Shown here: in pieces, positions 51,401 to 60,158 of the stretch
How positions within the stretch are numbered: position 1 is the first letter of the stretch
Layout: every line of letters begins with the position of its first letter
Source of the DNA: Bryobacterales bacterium KBS 96
GTDB lineage: Bacteria > Acidobacteriota > Terriglobia > Bryobacterales > Bryobacteraceae
Length of the DNA: 64,000 nucleotides
Assembly: GCA_000381625.1 (NCBI GenBank)
Contig: KB906767.1
Span: 5,261,357-5,325,356, forward strand
Reading direction: 5' to 3'
Notes under the pieces: model-generated
Databases searched by the model: none
Told to the model about the DNA's origin: nothing
Seen by the model: the letters and a program-made list of their open reading frames with translations, nothing else
Position numbers and translations under genes: made by a program

Positions 51401-51808
51401 ATCCGCAGTGGGCTGCGATTCGATGTGCAGTCTTCTGTTAGCTTGCTCAATAATGGTCAAGGCAACCGATCAAACCGAATCTGTAGCGGGACTCTCCCGG
51501 ATCCGACTGTCAACATGTGGTTTGACACCAGTTGTTTCGTGGACGTTCTTGTCCCGGATACTTACGGTAATGCCGGCATTAATCCTCTTCACAGCGATGC
51601 GCTTCAACAGCTAGATTCCTCGTTGTTCAAGACTTTTAAACTCACGGAGAGGATGAACCTGCAGTTCCGCGCCGATGCGTTCAACACATTTAACCATCCG
51701 AATTTTGCAGCGCCGGATGCGACCGTGGGCGATCCTTCCGCCGGCCAGGTTTTTTCGACGTCGGTGGATAACCGGCGGATGCAATTTGGATTGCGCCTTT
51801 TCTTTTAA
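48461..51808 (+). CDS. TonB-dependent receptor, Oar-like, with N-terminal carboxypeptidase-regulatory-like domain
   Basis: This 1115-aa protein has a signal peptide (LTLVGCAVWMASPAAG) and a carboxypeptidase-regulatory-like domain (GKISGTVTDSGGAAIATATVRAIN, GDYLINFLIPGQYAVEIEAQGF). A plug follows (IGGVDANANGVYIEGIF, IQELQVFAGKYDAEYGFSGSTVINVISKSGTNEFHG), then a long barrel ending in RMQFGLRLFF, the terminal aromatic needed for outer-membrane insertion. It is the first gene of a rightward operon with an SDR, aminotransferase, EamA transporter and hydrolase, all behind a GntR-type operator. This suggests induced uptake of one particular ligand. The ligand is probably a carbohydrate or sugar-acid derivative, inferred from the neighbours. 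Confidence 0.9.
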   Translation: MAHCSLKSPWGGSTHLPVWLTLVGCAVWMASPAAGQINTGKISGTVTDSGGAAIATATVRAINEATDVITTVRTQDNGDYLINFLIPGQYAVEIEAQGFAKRVERGLAVTAGQSARLNITMQIGEIRQSVEVQAHPLAVNTESAELSQTFGYKALDQLPNIDRNPLYQMNLMPGANNSSGSGNYGSNGGENGSAVGLTRPQLSSIGGVDANANGVYIEGIFNREPQNAYIGVVPPIEGIQELQVFAGKYDAEYGFSGSTVINVISKSGTNEFHGALFEFLRNNATDALNYFSTDSTPFRRNQFGGAIGGPLLKNKLFFFADYQGTLFGTSNHEYTSAPTAKMYNGDFSELYSLSPPAGTDASAYSQLYDPFSRVFDESGNVVSATPFAGNIIPASRFDPAAAKMNADHVFGTANLPGLTNNLYYLYRNTQDAHQADGRIDFNASDKHRLFFRYSILNSTAANSTDINQFFQDGQANSHSVNQNMQMTLFSTLNASQANEARIGYNRTHVNTNANSMTKDWNNFYGIPNGNLGDPITQGIFEISSLPPISNFGQPDWVAFIISNTIAATDNFTWVKGRHTIKVGINLNHIEDTSADTIGGDDPRGSLTFDPAMTSFNGVAPPFAYSSFLLGAMTSSARARFVNGWPYQTYWQNAFYAQDDFKVLPSLTLNLGFRYELTTRPVERYNRQSNWNTATNQLVVATKDNRSPSLNLDKGDIGPRIGLAWSPDNGKTSLRAGFGISYWQTYWTGPLTVLGLGYPNYAKQQLLSSNNLTPDLLLSRDGLPLASAQYDAAGNLIIPANAVIRGTNANWKSQQVAQTSVNLQRELFRGVLLDVGYLSVRGLHNNHTTNVNQAPPQPPGANYNLARPLAEQYPQLGDIPVQFSNTASWYDAVTARVVAQLGSGFTVSASYAHGRNFTNGNNVDQENLYQYYGPTQQDIAHTFSAQFSYELPVGRGKRFLGNANRLVDGLVGGWQYSGFLTIRSGLRFDVQSSVSLLNNGQGNRSNRICSGTLPDPTVNMWFDTSCFVDVLVPDTYGNAGINPLHSDALQQLDSSLFKTFKLTERMNLQFRADAFNTFNHPNFAAPDATVGDPSAGQVFSTSVDNRRMQFGLRLFF

Positions 51809-51864
51809 ACAATGCTCGCGTAAGGACTGCATACGAACATGGATTACCTGGAGATGTGGCGCGA

Positions 51865-52638
51865 ATGCGTCTTGAAAATAGAATCGCGGTAGTGACCGGT
51901 GGCGGAGCCGGCATTGGACGGGCTATCGCCAGGGCATTTGCGCTGGAAGGCGCCAAGGTGGTTGTCGCCGATATTGACGGGGGCGCGGCGGCAGAATCGG
52001 TGTCTTCGATCCATGCGGATGGAGGCGCTTCCGTGCCCGTCACCACCGACGTGGCAAACCCAAGCTCGGTCCAAAGCTTGGTCGCCGCTACGTTGCAACA
52101 CTATGGCGCGGTTCATATTCTGATGAACAATGCCGCCATTCAAGTGAACAAGCGAATCGAGGATACCGAAGTTGAAGAATGGAATCGTCAAATGGCCACA
52201 AATATAGGGGGCGTATTTCTATGTTCGAAATATTTCCTCCCTCACTTGCGCGCTACCCGCGGGGCCATTATTAATATGTCTTCTGTGAACGGCACATTTG
52301 TTGAACCGATGTGCGCGGGTTATTGTGCCACCAAGGCGGCCATCTTGGGATTCACCAAAGCGATTGCCATTGACCATGGCTGGGAAGGAATTCGTGCTAA
52401 TGCCATCTGTCCGGGTTATATTGACGCCGGTTTGGCCGAGGGATACTTTCTGTCTCAACCCGATCCGGCGGCGGCGCGCGCGCAAGCCGGCAGATTACAC
52501 GCTCTACGTAGAATCGGAAAACCCGAAGAAGTTGCCCGGTTGGCCGTCTTCCTTGCCAGTGACGAAGCGTCTTTTATGACCGGAGCCGCTGTCGCGGTGG
52601 ACGGCGGTTTCAGTTCAGGTTTACCGCCAGGAAATTAA
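51865..52638 (+). CDS. Short-chain dehydrogenase/reductase (classical SDR)
   Basis: From the ATG at 51865 the protein is 257 aa. A GTG at 51856 is also possible. It has the cofactor motif VVTGGGAGIGRAIARAFA, the NNAA motif (MNNAAIQ), the catalytic Ser in IINMSSVNG, YCATKAAI with Tyr-x3-Lys, and the C-terminal GKPEEVARLAVFLASDEASFMTGAAVAVDGG. The D in VVVADID after strand 2 favours NAD over NADP. The family oxidises or reduces secondary alcohols of sugars, sugar acids or steroids. The gene is second in the GntR-controlled operon and lies 2 nt before the aminotransferase gene. An oxidise-then-transaminate sequence on one substrate is plausible but inferred. Confidence 0.9.
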   Translation: MRLENRIAVVTGGGAGIGRAIARAFALEGAKVVVADIDGGAAAESVSSIHADGGASVPVTTDVANPSSVQSLVAATLQHYGAVHILMNNAAIQVNKRIEDTEVEEWNRQMATNIGGVFLCSKYFLPHLRATRGAIINMSSVNGTFVEPMCAGYCATKAAILGFTKAIAIDHGWEGIRANAICPGYIDAGLAEGYFLSQPDPAAARAQAGRLHALRRIGKPEEVARLAVFLASDEASFMTGAAVAVDGGFSSGLPPGN

Positions 52639-52640
52639 TT

Positions 52641-53987
52641 ATGCGATTGACGGAGAGACAGCTTAGGCTGCTGAATCACACTTTTATCGACTATCAAGCC
52701 ACGTCGGAATTCCTCGAATATCCGTTGATATTCGAGCGTGCAGAAGGTTTGTATTGCTGGGATACGGACGGTAAACAATATTTCGACGCCATCGGCGGAA
52801 TTTTCGTCGCCGTGCTGGGACACCGCCACCCGCGCGTGATGAAAGCCATGCGTGACCAGATGGAGAAGATCACGTTTGCTCCGCCGCTGCTAAGCACCAC
52901 TAATGTTCTATTGGATTTTGTCGAGAAGTTGGGACTGGCGGCGCCGGGAAATCTCAACTACGTAAAGCCGTTCAGTGGCGGATCGGAAGCTGTCGAATCC
53001 TCACTGAAGTTCGCTCGGCAATATTTCAAACAGACGGGCAAGTCGAGCAAATATAAATTTATCAGTCGCTATTACTCCTATCATGGCGGGACGTTTGGAG
53101 GCATGGGCGCCAGCGGCAATGGCTCGAGAAAATCGAAGTTTGAACCGCAAATGGATGGATTCCTGAAAGTATTTCCGCCAAGCTATTATCGCGATCGCTT
53201 CTCAACCTGGGAGGAAGCGAATCGCTTTGCGGCACGCTCCTTTGAAGACGTCATCCTACAGGAAGATCCGGAGACCGTAGCCGGAATCTTAGTGGAGCCT
53301 ATTGGCAACACCGGCGGCATTATTACGCCCACTGAGGAGTACTTTGAAATTCTGCGTGACATCTGCGATCGCTACGACGTGCTGTTGATTTTTGACGAGG
53401 TAATTACAGGGTTTGCGAAAACGGGACAGATGTTCGCCGCTCAAACGTACGGAGTGACTCCTGACATCCTATGCGCGGGTAAAGGCATTTCCAGCGGCGC
53501 ATTGCCTCTGGGCGCCATGATCGCGCGTGAAGATATGGCGGACGCTTTTCGGGGCAGACCGGAAGACGGTGTTCACTTCGCACACGGTCATACCTTTGCC
53601 GGCAATCCGCTGGCTTGTGCCGTCGGTCTGGCAGTGCTTGAAGTAATTCAGGAAGAAGATCTGTGCGCTAAGGCGCGCCGTCTTGGCGAGTATCTGCGAA
53701 GCAAGCTCGATTGCCTGAAGAAATACGGCGTTGTTCGGGAGGTGCGTGGCAAAGGGACTTTGCTTGGAGTTGAGTTTGTGCAGAACACCAAATCGATGAA
53801 GCCCTTCCCTCAACTGGGCCGCGAATTCAAGAGGACTTCTCTCGAGCAGGGAATCATTCTGCGCACCGACCCCACGTGGTTTGCGGTTGCGCCGCCGCTG
53901 ATCGCGGAAGAGAAGGATATTGACGAAATGTGCGATCTGATCGACGGTAGTCTCCGCGCCGCCTTGGATCGCGTCGAGCGCTCATGA
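52641..53987 (+). CDS. Class III (omega-amino acid type) aminotransferase
   Basis: This 448-aa PLP enzyme has GLYCWDTDGKQYFDAIGGIFVAVLGHRHPRV (36-66), PFSGGSEAVESSLKFARQY (110-128), YYSYHGGTFGGMGASG (144-159), LLIFDEVITGFAKTGQMFA (248-266) with the conserved Asp, and the PLP lysine K281 in PDILCAGKGISSGALPLGAMI. It belongs to the broad class III group (beta-alanine:pyruvate, 4-aminobutyrate and related enzymes), which acts on omega-amino compounds. Length and motifs are complete. It overlaps the following EamA gene by 4 nt (ATGA) and lies 2 nt after the SDR gene. The substrate within this locus is unknown. An amino-sugar derivative is one possibility. Confidence 0.9.
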   Translation: MRLTERQLRLLNHTFIDYQATSEFLEYPLIFERAEGLYCWDTDGKQYFDAIGGIFVAVLGHRHPRVMKAMRDQMEKITFAPPLLSTTNVLLDFVEKLGLAAPGNLNYVKPFSGGSEAVESSLKFARQYFKQTGKSSKYKFISRYYSYHGGTFGGMGASGNGSRKSKFEPQMDGFLKVFPPSYYRDRFSTWEEANRFAARSFEDVILQEDPETVAGILVEPIGNTGGIITPTEEYFEILRDICDRYDVLLIFDEVITGFAKTGQMFAAQTYGVTPDILCAGKGISSGALPLGAMIAREDMADAFRGRPEDGVHFAHGHTFAGNPLACAVGLAVLEVIQEEDLCAKARRLGEYLRSKLDCLKKYGVVREVRGKGTLLGVEFVQNTKSMKPFPQLGREFKRTSLEQGIILRTDPTWFAVAPPLIAEEKDIDEMCDLIDGSLRAALDRVERS

Positions 53988-54928
53988 CCTTTAGATCGAC
54001 AAAAGTGGTCGATTGGTTCTTGTTGCTTTCCTGCAACTTGATGTGGGCCAGCCAATTCGTAATGGTAAAGCTTGTGCAGCGGGAAATGGGACCGCTGTTT
54101 GCCGTCACATTTCCAATCGCGCTTTCCACTCTTCTACTGATCATCTTGGTGGGGCGCAAACCCGGCGCCCGCATAACGAAGCAAGACCTCTGGACTTTCG
54201 TGTTGCTTGGTTTGGCTGGCCAGCTTGTCGCGCAGTTGTTCATCACTTGGGGTGTTCGCCTGGCCCCTGCATCCGACGCCGCGTTATTGGCCCTCATCAT
54301 GCCAATATCGACGGCGGTGATGGCGCACTTCTTGCTCGGTGAACGCATGACGCCAATTCGCTGGGTTAGCTTCGGGTTGGCCATTTTGGGTGTGTTGGTG
54401 TGTTCCGGAGTCGATTGGACCGGTCTGAATTTTGGTCGCGGCTACCTTGCCGGAAACATACTGATTTTCTTCAGCGTACTTGGGAGCGCCTTCTACAATG
54501 CCTATAGCAAAAAAGCGCTGGAGCGGCATTCTCCTTTAAAAGTGTTGCTCTACAGTTACTACGTGCTTTTGTTGGTGCTGCTGCCGGTGACGGTGGCCAT
54601 CGAACCCGCGGGCTTCACAAATCTGATGCACTATTCGACAACAGTTTGGGTCGGTTTGGCTATTCTCGCGCTGTTCCAGTACTTTTTGTCGATGGTTATC
54701 TTCTTGAATGTGTTAACACGGCTGGATGCCACGCAAGCGGCGCTTTCTAATTATCTAATTCCGTTTTTTGGCGTCATCATTGCTGCCGCGGTATTGCACG
54801 AACGTCTGACGGCGTTTATGATCGCCGGCGGCATGCTGGCTCTTGTGAGCACTTTGCTGATCACGGTTTGGGATGATGCGCCTCGGCAAGGCCTTGCTGA
54901 GCACGAAAATCCAAGCCCCGTCGTGTAG
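53984..54928 (+). CDS. EamA/DMT-family transporter
   Basis: This 314-aa protein has ten predicted transmembrane helices arranged as two EamA repeats: first WFLLLSCNLMWASQFVMVKL, LFAVTFPIALSTLLLIILVG, PASDAALLALIMPISTAVMAHFLLGERM, then ILIFFSVLGSAFYNAYSKKAL, LLYSYYVLLLVLLPVTVAI, LSNYLIPFFGVIIAAAVLHERLT. The ..P...A....L.GE repeat signature is present in both halves. Members export or import small metabolites such as amino acids or sugars. It is translationally coupled to the aminotransferase (4-nt overlap), which suggests the transported molecule is the substrate or product of that enzyme. Direction of transport cannot be deduced. Confidence 0.88.
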   Translation: MTFRSTKVVDWFLLLSCNLMWASQFVMVKLVQREMGPLFAVTFPIALSTLLLIILVGRKPGARITKQDLWTFVLLGLAGQLVAQLFITWGVRLAPASDAALLALIMPISTAVMAHFLLGERMTPIRWVSFGLAILGVLVCSGVDWTGLNFGRGYLAGNILIFFSVLGSAFYNAYSKKALERHSPLKVLLYSYYVLLLVLLPVTVAIEPAGFTNLMHYSTTVWVGLAILALFQYFLSMVIFLNVLTRLDATQAALSNYLIPFFGVIIAAAVLHERLTAFMIAGGMLALVSTLLITVWDDAPRQGLAEHENPSPVV

Positions 54929-54966
54929 CGCAAGTAGACAAACTGACGCCCGTTTTAAGGAGGCTT

Positions 54967-56577
54967 ATGTCTGGAGAGTACATGAAACGATTGATTCGGC
55001 GGACAAAGTTGATAAATGAGCCATATTGTGCGCGGTTTAGCCGTATCTGCGGGTTTCCAGTGAGCGTCCTTCTGATTTGTCTGGCTTACGTAGCGCCGTT
55101 GGCCTTCGGAGCGGACACCATGGGCTATCACGAGGTGAAGCTCGATTCAACTGGTCACATTATTCCGTGGTATGGGAAATCGTCGGGCGAAGCGTACGAC
55201 CATGTTGTTCGCCTTGTTTGGGCTTTCTGGCGCGACATGCGTTCGTGCTCTAATGGTGTTCCCGTCTATTTGCAGCATCAGGTTTGGAAGCCGGAGCAAG
55301 ATGACCCGCGTGGTCTCGGCGGCGATCAGATCAGCATGGCTCTTTCGTCCTGGAATCTCCTTTACGACTACCTTGGCGACGAGGCGGTCAAGAATAACAT
55401 GACGCGCATCGCCGATTATTGGCTGGAGCATGGAATGTCGAAACCGGCAGATTTGTGGGCAAATCTGCCATATCCCTATAACACCGACGTCCATTCAGGA
55501 TGGTATGACGGCGATATGCGCGCCGGAAAGAACTTTCTTCAACCGGACAAGGCCGGAAGCTTTGGCGCTGAACTCGCGACGCTTTATAAAATCACGGGAA
55601 ATCGGAAATACCTGGACGCCGCGACCAAAATCGCCGATTCACTGGCGGCGCATATCCGTCCCGGCGACGCAAACAATTCTCCCTGGCCTTTTCGCGTGAA
55701 TGCGGTGACCGGCGAGGTGCATAGAGCAACCACAAAGGATGGCAAGCCGATCTCTGCATCCTATACGACGAATTGGAGCCCATCTCTTCGTCTGTTCAAC
55801 GATTTAATTGCTTTGAACCACGGAGATGTCAGTCACTATCGGAAATGCGTAGAAATCACTACGGCATGGATGAAGCAATATCCGCTCCGAACGAATAAAT
55901 GGGGGCCATTCTTTGAGGACATCAAAACGGCCGACTATTCGGACACAGAGATCAACGCCGATACCATGGCATTTTATATTCTCGACCATCCGGATTGGGA
56001 TCCCCAATGGAAGCAGCAGGCTCGCGGAATCCTGGTTTGGTCTTATAAGACCTTTCAGAACCACGAATTCGATAAGTGGGGCGTCACGGCGATCAATGAG
56101 CAAACGGTCTACCGGGTGCCCGGCAACAGTCACACTTCTCGACACGCTTCAACCGAATTGCGATATTGCGAAGCAACCGGCGACTGCGAGTGGAAGGAAG
56201 CGGCGATTCGCCGCCTGAACTGGGCGACCTACACCGTTGAGAACGATGGCAAGAATCGCTATCCGCGCGACGATATCTGGCTGACCGACGGCTATGGGGA
56301 CTATGTACGGCATTACCTGCGCGCGATGGCCGCGGACCCTGAACTCGCGCCGCCTGGTCAAAATCATTTGTTGCGAACCTCATCCGTTGTGAAGTCGATC
56401 CACTATGGCCCCAAGCTGATCCGCTATACAAAGTTCGATAAGGGATCTACCGAACTTTTTAAATTGGGAGCCGCTGCGCCGAAATCTGTAAACGGCGGAT
56501 CGATGAAGTGGAATGCTAAAACGCAAGTGCTTGTTGTTGTGTCTAAGAGTCCGTCTATTACTATCAATTTGGAGTGA
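54967..56577 (+). CDS. Secreted putative (alpha/alpha)6-barrel glycan hydrolase/lyase, paralog of the 44286-46367 protein
   Basis: The ATG at 54967 has a full ribosome site (AAGGAGG) and gives 536 aa. A hydrophobic signal segment (VSVLLICLAYVAPLAFGA) follows an unusually long basic N-terminus. Helical hairpins dominate (QISMALSSWNLLYDYLGDEAVKNNMTRIADYWLEHGM, ELATLYKITGNRKYLDAATKIADSL). Blocks shared with the other protein are RPGDANNSPWPFR (231-243), FFEDI (316-320), GNSHTSR (386-392) and HLLRTSSVVKSIHYG...YTKFDKGSTELFKL. It lacks the CC...CC cysteines and much of the C-terminal beta-sandwich. It is the last gene of the rightward GntR-controlled operon. The family is unassigned by me. A role in trimming the imported or surface glycan is inferred. 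Confidence 0.7.
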   Translation: MSGEYMKRLIRRTKLINEPYCARFSRICGFPVSVLLICLAYVAPLAFGADTMGYHEVKLDSTGHIIPWYGKSSGEAYDHVVRLVWAFWRDMRSCSNGVPVYLQHQVWKPEQDDPRGLGGDQISMALSSWNLLYDYLGDEAVKNNMTRIADYWLEHGMSKPADLWANLPYPYNTDVHSGWYDGDMRAGKNFLQPDKAGSFGAELATLYKITGNRKYLDAATKIADSLAAHIRPGDANNSPWPFRVNAVTGEVHRATTKDGKPISASYTTNWSPSLRLFNDLIALNHGDVSHYRKCVEITTAWMKQYPLRTNKWGPFFEDIKTADYSDTEINADTMAFYILDHPDWDPQWKQQARGILVWSYKTFQNHEFDKWGVTAINEQTVYRVPGNSHTSRHASTELRYCEATGDCEWKEAAIRRLNWATYTVENDGKNRYPRDDIWLTDGYGDYVRHYLRAMAADPELAPPGQNHLLRTSSVVKSIHYGPKLIRYTKFDKGSTELFKLGAAAPKSVNGGSMKWNAKTQVLVVVSKSPSITINLE

Positions 56578-57082
56578 ATGCCGTCGACGTGTCGGGCTCA
56601 ATCTCTATCGAATGAGCATATCTCCCACGGCAGAGATCAAGACCACCGTGCTCCGAAATTCATTCGTTCCAAAATATTAATGAAGCCCGGATCCGAACGA
56701 AGAGGATCGTTCTTTTCGCCCAGTTCAAGAGAACTCAGCAGCGACTGTGGCGCTGGAACATAACGCGTGACCGCCAGTTCCTCCACTTCCGTCCAGGTGG
56801 AGCGATTGGCGGCGGTCGAGCGTCTGCTTCAGGCTTGCACTTGCAAGATGTCTTATAGCGACGTCGATGCTGCGTCGACCTTTGGGATATTTGCTTCGGC
56901 GGGGTCCGGGCGCGCCGGCGTTTCATTCCTGGAGATCTGCCATCACTTCGCGACTCCGAATCGAAACCGGCCGTGCCGTTATGCGCGGCCCCTTTCCTTC
57001 TCCATTCTAAAGATCCAGGCAAAAATCGATCGGCGCCTCGAAAAGTGTGAACAAGAAGCGCGAAAAAAGAATATTCAAATGA
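56578..57082. other. Gap before the third TonB receptor, with one doubtful ORF
   Basis: About 500 nt. A 107-codon plus-strand frame at 56767-57090 (SVQVERLAAVERLLQACTCKMSYSDV..., ending KIDRRLEKCEQEARKKNIQMNA) overlaps the receptor ATG by 8 nt. Its tail is charged and helical, but it has no recognisable domain and no ribosome site, so I leave it as possible only. No repeat or clear promoter is visible. Confidence 0.35.
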
Positions 57083-59473
57083 ATGCTTGAGCATAAGTTT
57101 TTCAGGAGGCGAACGCACAGATGCAACTTTGGGCTCCGTTGGCTGCGGCTTTTCGCTCTGCCGACCGCTTTGGGCTGCGGCATGACCCTCCTGGCGCAGA
57201 ACAACGCAGGCGAACTGCGAATATCAGTTAGGGACGAGAGCGGCGCGCAGATCGACGCCAAGGCTGAATTGGTCAGTCAGGCAACGAAAACCCATCAAAT
57301 TGTGAACCTTCCGGTGGAGGGCGGATATTCTTTCAAGAATCTCCAATTTGGCATATATGCCCTGACCATAACGAAATCGGGCTTCGCGCCATCTTCCGAC
57401 CTGATCGAAATTCGATCGGTGATTCCGATCACTCGCGAGATTAAATTGGCGGTGAACCCCGTTCAGAGTGTGATTGAGGTGAAGGATTCGGAAACTCTCA
57501 TCGCTCCCGATCGGACGGCGGCAGCGTATTACACAGGATCGCGGGAAATTCGTGAGCGAAGAATGGCGCAGCCAGGGCGCGGGCTCATCGATCTCGCTGT
57601 CATGCAGCCGGGATGGACTCTCGAGGCAAACGGCATTCTGCACCCTCGCGAATCGGAGTATGACACGCAATACATCGTCAACGGATTTCCCGTGCAGGAC
57701 AATCGCTCACCGGCCTTTGCGCGCCCCCTCGAAGCAGACGACGTGGAGTCCATGGTGCAGTATACAAGCGGCATTCCGGCCGAATTTGGCGATAAACTCG
57801 GCGGCGTTATCGAACTGAATACCGTCCGTAATACATCTCCCGGATTCCACGGCGTCTACATCGCGCAGGGCGGCAGCTTCGATACCCTGAGCAGCTACTT
57901 ATCCGGTCAATACCTGTCGGGGAAAACAACTGTTTCGGCCAGTGGCGAAGGTTTCCTCACTGATCGCTATTTGGATCCTCCGACGGCGCAGAACTACACC
58001 AATCATGCGTCCAGCACCTCCTTCACTGGCTCCCTGGAACGGGACTTCAGCGATGCCGACCGGTTGCGGGTTTCCGTGATCAATCAGCAAACGTGGCTCC
58101 AGGTTCCGAACGACCTGCTGCAGCAGGCGGCAGGACAACTCCAGAATCGGACAAGCGGATCGACAGAAGGTCAGGTTTCCTATCAGCACGTCTTCTCCCC
58201 GTCGCTCTTAGGTTCCATTCGCGGGAGCGTGCGCGACGTCGGGTCGACTCTGTGGTCCAATCCTTTGTCGATACCGATTGACGCCGCGCAACATCGGGAT
58301 TACCGCGAAGGATATTGGGATGCAAGCCTGGCTGGACATGCGGGCTGGAACGAGTGGAAGGCCGGAACGCAGGGCCGCTACGCATCCGTCAACGAAAAGT
58401 TTAACTACAACATCCTTGCGTACAGTCTCAATGGGGTTCCCATCTTTGATGACAACCTGCCGGAATCCTACACGTTCCGAGGACATGCTCCGGACCGGGA
58501 GCAGGCGGGCTACGGGCAAGACATGATGCACTTGGGCAATCTGAATATCAGCCTGGGACTGCGTTTCGATCACTATGATTTCTTAGTCAACGAGACGGCA
58601 TGGAGCCCACGTGCGGGCGTTGCGTATAACGTCAAACCACTGAGTCTCGTTCTGCATGCTTCCTATGACCGCACGTTCGGCACGCCGCCATTCGAAAATG
58701 TGCTGGTGTCGGCGGCCCCATCCTCTCGGTTTGAAGAAGGCTTCTACCTGCCTCTACGCCCTTCGGGCGGCAACTATTATGAAGTTGGTTTGTCCAAGGC
58801 ATTCGGAAGCCACATTCGCCTGGATGCAAACTGGTTCCGGCGCAACGTTAGTGATTTCGAGGATGATGATCTTCTGCTGAATACCGGAGTGAGTTTCCCT
58901 ATTGCATTTCGGAAGGCAAATATTAGCGGTGTGGAAGTCAAGCTGGAGGCGCCTCGATGGGGCAATTTTTCCGGCTTTCTCAGCTACTCGAATACAACAG
59001 GGATAGGGCAATTCCCCATTTCGGGCGGATTGTTTCTGGATGACGACGATGCCGATCTGCTCAATGCGACGAACAAGTTTCCGATCTCGCAAGACATTCG
59101 AAACGTCGTGAATGGTTACGTCCGCTATCAGGTCCTGCCGCGCCTCTGGACGGCTTGGAGCGCAATATATACAAGTGGCCTTCCTATCGAAGATCCAGGC
59201 GAACTGCCGGATATGGATTTTCTCATCGCCCAGTACGGCAGCGATGTTGTAAACCGGGCGAACCTTAGTCGTGGCCGCGTGCGGCCAAGCTTTTCACTAA
59301 GCGCGTCGGCGGGACTGGATCTATTCCAGGGTGAAAGGACGAAAGTCGGACTGCAAGCCGATGTGACGAATATTACCGATCGACTCAATTTAATTAATTT
59401 TGATGGATTGTTGTCAGGCACCGCGCTGGCGTCGCCACGTGGCGCGAGCGCACGCCTTCGCATCGACTTTTGA
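57083..59473 (+). CDS. Shorter TonB-dependent receptor with carboxypeptidase-regulatory-like domain
   Basis: This 796-aa protein has an Arg-rich start and signal segment (LRLFALPTALGCGMTLLAQ). A carboxypeptidase-regulatory-like domain follows (GELRISVRDESGAQIDAKAELVS, GYSFKNLQFGIYALTITKSGF), then a plug (DTQYIVNGFPVQDNRSPAFARPLEADDVESMVQYTSGIPAEFGDKLGGVIELNTV) and a barrel with the receptor C-terminal segment KVGLQADVTNITDRLNLINFDGLLSGTALASPRGASARLRIDF. It is about 300-400 residues shorter than the two other receptors and ends in a proper F, closer to classical siderophore/vitamin-type receptors in size. A sigma/anti-sigma pair follows about 100 nt downstream. The ATG at 57083 has no strong ribosome site, so the start is tentative. 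Confidence 0.85.
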   Translation: MLEHKFFRRRTHRCNFGLRWLRLFALPTALGCGMTLLAQNNAGELRISVRDESGAQIDAKAELVSQATKTHQIVNLPVEGGYSFKNLQFGIYALTITKSGFAPSSDLIEIRSVIPITREIKLAVNPVQSVIEVKDSETLIAPDRTAAAYYTGSREIRERRMAQPGRGLIDLAVMQPGWTLEANGILHPRESEYDTQYIVNGFPVQDNRSPAFARPLEADDVESMVQYTSGIPAEFGDKLGGVIELNTVRNTSPGFHGVYIAQGGSFDTLSSYLSGQYLSGKTTVSASGEGFLTDRYLDPPTAQNYTNHASSTSFTGSLERDFSDADRLRVSVINQQTWLQVPNDLLQQAAGQLQNRTSGSTEGQVSYQHVFSPSLLGSIRGSVRDVGSTLWSNPLSIPIDAAQHRDYREGYWDASLAGHAGWNEWKAGTQGRYASVNEKFNYNILAYSLNGVPIFDDNLPESYTFRGHAPDREQAGYGQDMMHLGNLNISLGLRFDHYDFLVNETAWSPRAGVAYNVKPLSLVLHASYDRTFGTPPFENVLVSAAPSSRFEEGFYLPLRPSGGNYYEVGLSKAFGSHIRLDANWFRRNVSDFEDDDLLLNTGVSFPIAFRKANISGVEVKLEAPRWGNFSGFLSYSNTTGIGQFPISGGLFLDDDDADLLNATNKFPISQDIRNVVNGYVRYQVLPRLWTAWSAIYTSGLPIEDPGELPDMDFLIAQYGSDVVNRANLSRGRVRPSFSLSASAGLDLFQGERTKVGLQADVTNITDRLNLINFDGLLSGTALASPRGASARLRIDF

Positions 59474-59577
59474 AGCGAGTCTGCGTGGTGGCTTGAACTT
59501 GGTTAAGGTTGTCTGACTTGGGATCACGATGGCCGGGACGCATTTACAATATGGATTGAGTTTAAAGTTGAAATTCA

Positions 59578-60153
59578 ATGAGTGATTCGTCCAGGACTTC
59601 GATTTTCGATCTGCTGCTTCTCAGGAAACCGGCCGTGGAGGAGATTTCAACTTCGATCGCAATTGAAGCGACGGTGACGGAATTATTCGAACAGTTCCGT
59701 CGCGGGATGCTGCGTTACATCGGTTCGCTTGGTTTATCGGTTCATGATGGCGAAGAGATCGTTCAAGAAGTATTCCTTTTGTTGTTTCAACATCTTTGCG
59801 ATCGTAAGCCACAAGAGAATCTTCGGGGCTGGCTGTTTCGCGTGGCTCACAACCTTGCGTTGAAAAGGAGAATTGCTAAACAGGCTGCTACGAAGACGAC
59901 ATGCTGTATTTCCGCGGACGAGCACTACGATCCGCGGCCTTCACCAGAGGACCACCTCTTTTTTCAACAGCGCCGCGACCGCTTGCTTTCGGTATTGCAT
60001 GCGCTGCCTGAACGGGATCAATGTTGCCTATACCTTCGTGCCGAAGGTCTGCAATATCGGGAAATCGCGGGGGTTCTGGACATTTCGCTCGGCAGCGTTT
60101 CTAAATCGCTGGCGCGAGCTATTCGGCGCCTCAGCAATGCCGATCGTTGGTGA
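59578..60153 (+). CDS. Sigma-70 family RNA polymerase sigma factor (ECF type)
   Basis: This 191-aa protein has sigma region 2 (FEQFRRGMLRYIGSLGLSVHDGEEIVQEVFLLLFQHL, ENLRGWLFRVAHNLALKRRI) and region 4 (LLSVLHALPERDQCCLYLRAEGLQYREIAGVLDISLGSVSKSLARAIRRL), whose helix-turn-helix is complete. Regions 1.1 and 3 are absent, as in ECF sigma factors. The first 30 residues before region 2 are poorly conserved. The stop overlaps a possible GTG start of the anti-sigma gene (GTGA). Together with the upstream TonB receptor this recalls, but does not prove, cell-surface signalling, because the receptor shows no N-terminal STN-type signalling domain. Confidence 0.88.
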   Translation: MSDSSRTSIFDLLLLRKPAVEEISTSIAIEATVTELFEQFRRGMLRYIGSLGLSVHDGEEIVQEVFLLLFQHLCDRKPQENLRGWLFRVAHNLALKRRIAKQAATKTTCCISADEHYDPRPSPEDHLFFQQRRDRLLSVLHALPERDQCCLYLRAEGLQYREIAGVLDISLGSVSKSLARAIRRLSNADRW

Positions 60154-60158
60154 TCATT

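Noticed and set aside
56767-57090. 107-codon ORF overlapping the third TonB receptor start
   Set aside because: No ribosome site or known domain. Only the 8-nt overlap hints at a real gene, so it is mentioned but not called.
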